Positions 62,201 to 64,000 of a stretch of DNA of 64,000 nucleotides are shown one piece after another. This stretch comes from Neolewinella marina (lineage in GTDB: Bacteria; Bacteroidota; Bacteroidia; Chitinophagales; Saprospiraceae). Positions within the stretch are counted from its first letter, which is position 1. Every line of letters starts with the position of its first letter. Location: positions 1,054,001 to 1,118,000 of the forward strand of contig NZ_PDLO01000001.1 of the NCBI RefSeq assembly GCF_002631205.1. The letters are read 5' to 3'. The position numbers and the translations under genes are program-made. The notes beneath the pieces were generated by a model. The model made no database searches. It worked only from the letters and a program-made list of their open reading frames with translations, and was not told the origin of the DNA.

Positions 62201-62353
62201 GTCAGTACGGCGGCGGGACTGGCGCCCTTCCTGTTCGGGGGGCGGCAGGAGGTATTCTGGCACGCGCTGGCGGCGGGGACCATCGGGGGGCTGGCGTTTT
62301 CCGTTCTCGTGATCGTGGCGATCGGGCCGGTGTTTTTTGTGGGGCGGCGGTAG
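59282..62353 (+). CDS. RND-superfamily efflux permease (HAE1-type), gene 2
   Basis: A 1023-residue permease with the double six-helix layout. The start is a GTG (MKPFPTLLLLTALAVLGYLLLP). Marks are GAEAVEQQITAPLEGAF-type GPEAVEQQITAPLEGAF, TM4 SFGIMIDNVIIMLDAL, TM10 AGLAVNGLILVLSEYNYL and the C-terminal TPILLTVVSTAAGLAPFLF. It has the same general build as gene 1 but is not an obvious duplicate. No adaptor or outer-membrane factor lies beside it; it may share the adaptor at 52361. The TAG stop is part of repeat copy 4. Confidence 0.9.
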   Translation: MKPFPTLLLLTALAVLGYLLLPRLSVRWQPGVTGATLRVDYGWPGAGPEAVEQQITAPLEGAFALVRGVQEIRSVSRQGSGYIRLQLEEGTDADFLRFRVASQVRRLYPKLPIGITYPRLSYTTPDDEEYDTPVLTYALSGPVDATALYRYATDRLLPQLSLQEGLARTEVTGGNRLQWRIALDPARIAVAGLTVGEVRTRLGEHFARSGLGFVVDGNNPVYAYRQDAPGEAVALTPGDWEALPLVGRSGKVIRLGELARVYREPPPARGYYRINGETSVRLLVYATPDANRLRLADEYGTRVRALEGSLLPGYHLRLEDDATEYLREELRRTRNRTLLSMGILLVFVLLAYQSLRRLLVVTFALAVNLGLAFLLYWLLGVELNLYAFAGIAVSFGIMIDNVIIMLDALRRPGGSRVGPAIAGATLTTLASLSVIFLLSAELRAQLYELARVMTINLSTSVAVALLLVPALTPRPDNTDTERLPPIADNGYSRLVAALVRYRKTVLVATILAFGLPLWMLPNRVDDWPLYNRTLGSPYYHDVLRPHVNRWLGGSFRLFTHYVYAGSGYRPPEETKLYVNAALPEGATVDQLNDVLLLVEKYLAGFGGRIDRYTSRVNSGQYGAMEITFPEGNAAFPFRLKNELTAFATNFGGVKWNIYGVGQGFSNASGGGSAGFRVEMRGYNQSGLDRHAGRLAELLLNHPRVQEVDTNANLNWWERDRAEYRLDFDRRELARRGLAVNSLRQALEWFDRSNQADLYLAGGEPVAITTRDAGDYDRWRLENWSVPVDTFALAFASVARLKKAMAPQALHKIDQQYLRMVEFEYLGSPEFGGRHLNACLDTLRAELPLGFSAERNHYRQRLAAGEMSYLMGLAVILIFFICALLFESLGQALGIVLLIPVSCIGVFLTFYGFDVRLDQGGYTSFLLVAGLAVNGLILVLSEYNYLRRAYGGHAGAGLYAEAVRRKITPILLTVVSTAAGLAPFLFGGRQEVFWHALAAGTIGGLAFSVLVIVAIGPVFFVGRR

Positions 62354-62446
62354 TGGTCCAACGCTCAGTGGTCGGACCACTTAAGTGGTCCGACCAGTTC
62401 ACCATGGACCACTTAGTCGTCCAACGAATTTTCCATGGACCAGCCC
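62351..62446. repeat. TGGTC-type palindromic repeat, copy 4
   Basis: It differs from copy 3 (49261) at about five positions over ~95 nt, same orientation. It holds the core GGACCACTTAAGTGGTCC. Its first three bases are the stop codon of the RND gene. The remaining bases to 62523 show nothing I recognise. Confidence 0.85.
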
Positions 62447-62523
62447 CAAATCCAATGTATCGACACTAAATCGGAACCTTCCCCCCACCCCGCCGTTTAA
62501 ACACCGACCCTAAAGAATCAAAT

Positions 62524-63615
62524 ATGCTAGACCATCTCCTTTCCGAGTACCAGCTCGGCCAAACCAAACTTGCCAATCGTGTCGTCATGGCCCCCCTCAC
62601 CCGCTCGCGGGCGGAGGGCAACGTGCCCAACGATATGATGGCCACCTACTACGGCAACCGCGCCGGAGCCGGACTCATCATCTCCGAGGGTACCTCCCCC
62701 AGCGTGAACGGACTGGGCTACCCCCGCATCCCGGGCAGCTTCTCCACCGAGCAGATGGAGGGTTGGAAGAAAGTAACCCGCGCCGTCCACGACCAGGGCG
62801 GCAAGATCTTTATGCAGCTTATGCACTGCGGCCGCGTCGGACATCCCGACAACGTTCCCGCCGGCGGCCGTATCCTGGCCCCCAGTCCGGTGGAAATGAC
62901 CGAAACCAAGATGTACGTCGACGGTAAAGGCCTGCTGGACATTCCGGTTGCCCACGAAATGAGCATCGACGAGATCACCCTCACCATCGAGGAGTACGCC
63001 AATGCCGCCAAGCTGGCCATCGAGGCCGGATTCGACGGGGTGGAACTCCACGCCGCCAACGGCTACCTGCTCGAGCAATTCATGCACCCGAAGACCAACC
63101 GTCGCAACGACCAGTACGGCGGCTCGGTGGAAAACCGCCTCCGCTTCCTGCGCAACGTCGCCGAAGCCACCGTCGCGGCCATCGGCGGCGACCGGGTCGG
63201 CGTGCGGCTGTCGCCCTATGGCGTATTCAACGAGATGGGGTCCTTCGATACGGTCGATGAGACCTTCGTTTCCGCCGCCCGGTTGCTCGACGAGATCGGC
63301 GTCACCTACCTCCACCTGGTCGACCAGGAGGATATGGGCGCACCCCCCGTCCCCGACGCGATCAAGGCCAAAATCCGCGAGACGTTCAGCCGCAGCCTCA
63401 TCCTGGCCGGCGGCTACGACGCCCACCGCGCCGAGCAGGACATCAGCAGCGGCCGCTGCGACCTGGTGGCTTTCGGCCGCCCGTTCATCGCGAACCCCGA
63501 CCTGGTCGAGCGCTTCCGCGAAGGCGCCGAACTGAACGTACCCGATTACGACACCTTCTACACCCCGGGGCCCGAGGGATACCTCACCTACCCCACCCTG
63601 GCGGAAACCGCCTGA
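62524..63615 (+). CDS. Old-yellow-enzyme family alkene reductase
   Basis: A 363-residue FMN flavoprotein that reduces activated C=C bonds with NAD(P)H (NemA/OYE type). Marks are VVMAPLTRSRA near the start, EGTSPSVNGLGYPRIPG, KIFMQLMHCGRVGHPD, DGVELHAANGYLLEQFMHPKTNRRNDQYGGS and the FMN-phosphate-binding SLILAGGYDA and CDLVAFGRPFIANPDL. Natural substrate is unknown. A strong terminator follows the stop. Confidence 0.95.
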   Translation: MLDHLLSEYQLGQTKLANRVVMAPLTRSRAEGNVPNDMMATYYGNRAGAGLIISEGTSPSVNGLGYPRIPGSFSTEQMEGWKKVTRAVHDQGGKIFMQLMHCGRVGHPDNVPAGGRILAPSPVEMTETKMYVDGKGLLDIPVAHEMSIDEITLTIEEYANAAKLAIEAGFDGVELHAANGYLLEQFMHPKTNRRNDQYGGSVENRLRFLRNVAEATVAAIGGDRVGVRLSPYGVFNEMGSFDTVDETFVSAARLLDEIGVTYLHLVDQEDMGAPPVPDAIKAKIRETFSRSLILAGGYDAHRAEQDISSGRCDLVAFGRPFIANPDLVERFREGAELNVPDYDTFYTPGPEGYLTYPTLAETA

Positions 63616-63637
63616 GGCCCTACGACAGTCTGACTAC

Positions 63638-63675
63638 AACCGTCGGTCGCATCCATTGCGGCCGACGGTTTTTTT
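63638..63675 (+). terminator. Rho-independent terminator after the alkene reductase
   Basis: A 13-bp stem (AACCGTCGGTCGC with GCGGCCGACGGTT, one G-T pair, 7-nt loop) followed by a T-run (63671-63675). It lies 23 bp after the stop. Confidence 0.92.
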
Positions 63676-64000
63676 ATGCCGCCTTGATTTTCCTGATGCC
63701 GTGCCCCAGGTCGTGGACGATCACATCCTGCCCAAGGTGCTTCCGCAGGATGCTGGCCCCGATGGCCGAGGCGTAGCCGTCGCCGCAGTGTACCACAATG
63801 GGGCGGTCGCGGGGAATCTCCTGCCAGCGATCCCTCAGCTGCCACAGCGGAAGGTTGATGGCGCCGTAGAACCGGGTGTCTTCGGCGGCGGCCGGCGCCG
63901 GCCGCACATCCACGATGGTATACTTCCCTACGTAATCGTCTTTCAGGCGTTTCACGTCGAGCGGGGGTTGCTCGATCTCGACCAGCCCTCCCGTCCACTG
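63674..64000 (-). CDS. Rhodanese-domain protein (5' truncated by window end)
   Basis: The frame is open to the right edge; 108 residues are visible. The rhodanese domain includes YTIVDVRPAPAAAEDTRF (activation loop side), GAINLPLWQLRD, PIVVHCGDGYASAIGASIL (catalytic Cys in HCGDGYAS) and the C-terminal DLGHGIRKIK. The preceding LVEIEQPPLDVKRLKDD looks like a linker or second rhodanese unit, so it may be the tail of a metallo-beta-lactamase-fold/rhodanese fusion; this is inference. Confidence 0.82.
   Translation of the reverse strand, partial: QWTGGLVEIEQPPLDVKRLKDDYVGKYTIVDVRPAPAAAEDTRFYGAINLPLWQLRDRWQEIPRDRPIVVHCGDGYASAIGASILRKHLGQDVIVHDLGHGIRKIKAA

Noticed and set aside
1-64000. tRNA or rRNA genes
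   Set aside because: No cloverleaf with a T-loop GTTCGANNC or rRNA segment was recognised by eye; a covariance search would be decisive.

Overview
The window looks like chromosomal DNA of a GC-rich, gliding-type member of the Bacteroidota, most likely Saprospiria (Lewinella-like). The reasons are a RemB-like gliding protein, a porP-gldK pair of the type IX secretion system, DUF3822 beside rsmD, PD40/tricorn-type and DUF4221/6-bladed propeller lipoproteins, many small signal-peptide proteins, and promoters with a TAnnTTTG -7 box in place of the E. coli -10. No rRNA, tRNA or CRISPR array was recognised. The genus is inferred from protein style only.

Layout. 1-4.9 kb: end of a RemB-like gene, nspC, an EamA exporter, an OmpH-like lipoprotein, cdaA (c-di-AMP synthase) and a PLDNc lipoprotein. 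5-12.4 kb: peptide-handling genes (two M20 peptidases, an FKBP isomerase, a tricorn-like S41 protease), interrupted by a compact cassette that carries a four-helix-bundle gene between inverted heptad repeats. 12.4-20 kb: pncB with a Nudix/NrtR-like regulator, a PLP aminotransferase, a Cys/Met gamma-synthase/lyase, a PQQ dehydrogenase with haem c. 20-33.9 kb: hpt, a GNAT, a TIGR03915 DNA-repair-like protein, a TIGR01777 epimerase, an NhaC antiporter, PfpI, GH3, rsmD-DUF3822, tsaD, GT2. 34-49.3 kb: TlpA-like reductase, lspA, queG, gldK, porP, a YyaL-like protein, MgtC/DUF4010, a sterol-desaturase-like protein, a class B1 metallo-beta-lactamase, a GNAT and a large acyl-CoA oxidase-like protein.

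49.3-62.4 kb is the accessory region. Two large RND permeases face outward at its ends, each finishing in a copy of the same palindromic repeat. Between them lie an RND adaptor lipoprotein, a small putative HTH protein with a 10-nt homopolymer, two secreted Cys-rich mini-proteins each followed by a beta-propeller/DUF4221-like lipoprotein, a third propeller fragment cut by a defective insertion sequence, and an IS630 remnant. The middle is visibly richer in A+T than the flanks. This is the best candidate for an undescribed system. A working idea, not shown by the sequence, is that the Cys-rich peptides are exported and handled by the propeller lipoproteins and/or the RND pumps.

62.5-64 kb returns to housekeeping-type genes: an old-yellow-enzyme reductase with a strong terminator and the C-terminal part of a rhodanese-domain protein. 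Several dispersed short repeats (a TGGTC palindrome family, heptads, a 45-bp palindrome inside a coding gene) sit at or inside gene 3' ends and are the other notable feature.
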